Of a stretch of DNA of 5,903 nt, positions 5,668 through 5,903 are shown one piece after another. Source of the stretch: Deltaproteobacteria bacterium (GTDB taxonomy: Bacteria > Desulfobacterota > Desulfobacteria > Desulfobacterales > BuS5); the NCBI GenBank assembly GCA_021157555.1, contig JAGGWL010000141.1:1-5903 (forward strand). The letters run 5' to 3'. Made by a program: the position numbers and the translations under genes. The number at the start of each line of letters is the position of its first letter. Within the stretch, counting starts at the first letter, position 1. Under the pieces are notes generated by a model, which worked only from the letters and a program-made list of their open reading frames with translations, did no database searches and was not told the origin of the DNA.

Positions 5668-5903
5668 TTGTATCGGTTCGCATATCCCTATCTTCTGTTT
5701 CTGCTGGTTTTCATTGCTGTAGGCGTTTTTTTTGCGTATAGGAGAAAACCCTCTGCCATAACCTTTTCCGGTGCTTCCGAATTACGCAGTTTGGTTGGAA
5801 AAGGGTCGTTTCTTTTGGTCAAAATACCGCTGATTCTAAGGATAATCGCCCTGGTTTTGCTTGTTGTTGCTGCTGCAAGACCGCAAAAGTATAATGTTTC
5901 TTC
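5668..5903 (+). CDS. batA: BatA-like VWA membrane protein, N-terminal part only (runs off the window)
   Basis: The visible 78 residues (first residue read as Met from TTG) carry the typical BatA N-terminus. A YRFAYPYLLFLL membrane segment covers about 5-23, followed by a cytoplasmic loop with ITFSGASELR. A second membrane helix lies at 54-70, ending in the hallmark AARPQ (69-73). The VWA domain that normally follows would lie beyond base 5903. In the bat family these are inner-membrane VWA proteins working with the MoxR ATPase encoded upstream. The gene starts immediately after the preceding TAA with a 0 bp gap and in the same frame. No ATG is present in the visible part, so TTG 5668 with GGAGG 8 nt upstream is the best start. 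Only the membrane-anchor part is seen, so VWA integrity cannot be judged. Confidence 0.85.
   Translation, partial: MYRFAYPYLLFLLVFIAVGVFFAYRRKPSAITFSGASELRSLVGKGSFLLVKIPLILRIIALVLLVVAAARPQKYNVS

Overview
This 5.9 kb stretch of bacterial chromosome has moderate-to-low GC and is densely coded. The gene content suggests a Gram-negative anaerobe of the Desulfobacterota type (sulfate-reducer relatives): a pair of cysteine-rich CxxCxxCC (YkgJ-like) proteins, a divergent SDR, and a moxR / DUF58 / BatD-like / batA cluster. The assignment is inferred from gene style and content; no rRNA or marker gene in the window proves it.

Left part (1-1365, + strand). Two consecutive genes encode different cysteine-rich proteins of the zinc- or iron-chelating CxxCxxCC family. 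The first is probably cut by the left edge, because its frame is open to base 1. The second meets the next gene tail to tail with a 23 bp overlap.

Middle (1343-2158, - strand). A short-chain dehydrogenase/reductase has a recognisable Rossmann fold but altered catalytic residues: the YxxxK lysine is Asn, and the tetrad Asn appears to be Thr.

Junction zone (2159-2905). A 290 bp AT-rich intergenic region carries a possible + strand promoter (tandem TTGACC), two small inverted repeats, and a 23-codon - strand ORF behind a near-perfect Shine-Dalgarno sequence. It is followed by a 111-codon ORF that reads as the N-terminus of ATP-dependent PEP carboxykinase joined in frame to its C-terminus. The whole catalytic middle, roughly 400 residues, is missing. 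A 121 bp spacer with a weak hairpin follows.

Right part (2906-5903, + strand). A tightly packed operon encodes a MoxR AAA+ ATPase, a DUF58 (VWA-like) protein, a signal-peptide/one-TM protein with a BatD/DUF4381-like layout, and the start of BatA, which runs off the right edge. Gaps are 6 bp, a 4 bp overlap, and 0 bp. By family knowledge, a MoxR ATPase works as a chaperone with VWA-domain partners, here probably at the cell envelope. The client is not revealed by this window.

No CRISPR array, IS element, tRNA or rRNA was seen. The least ordinary items are the internally deleted pckA relic with an intact reading frame and strong ribosome binding site, and the SDR that lacks its catalytic lysine.
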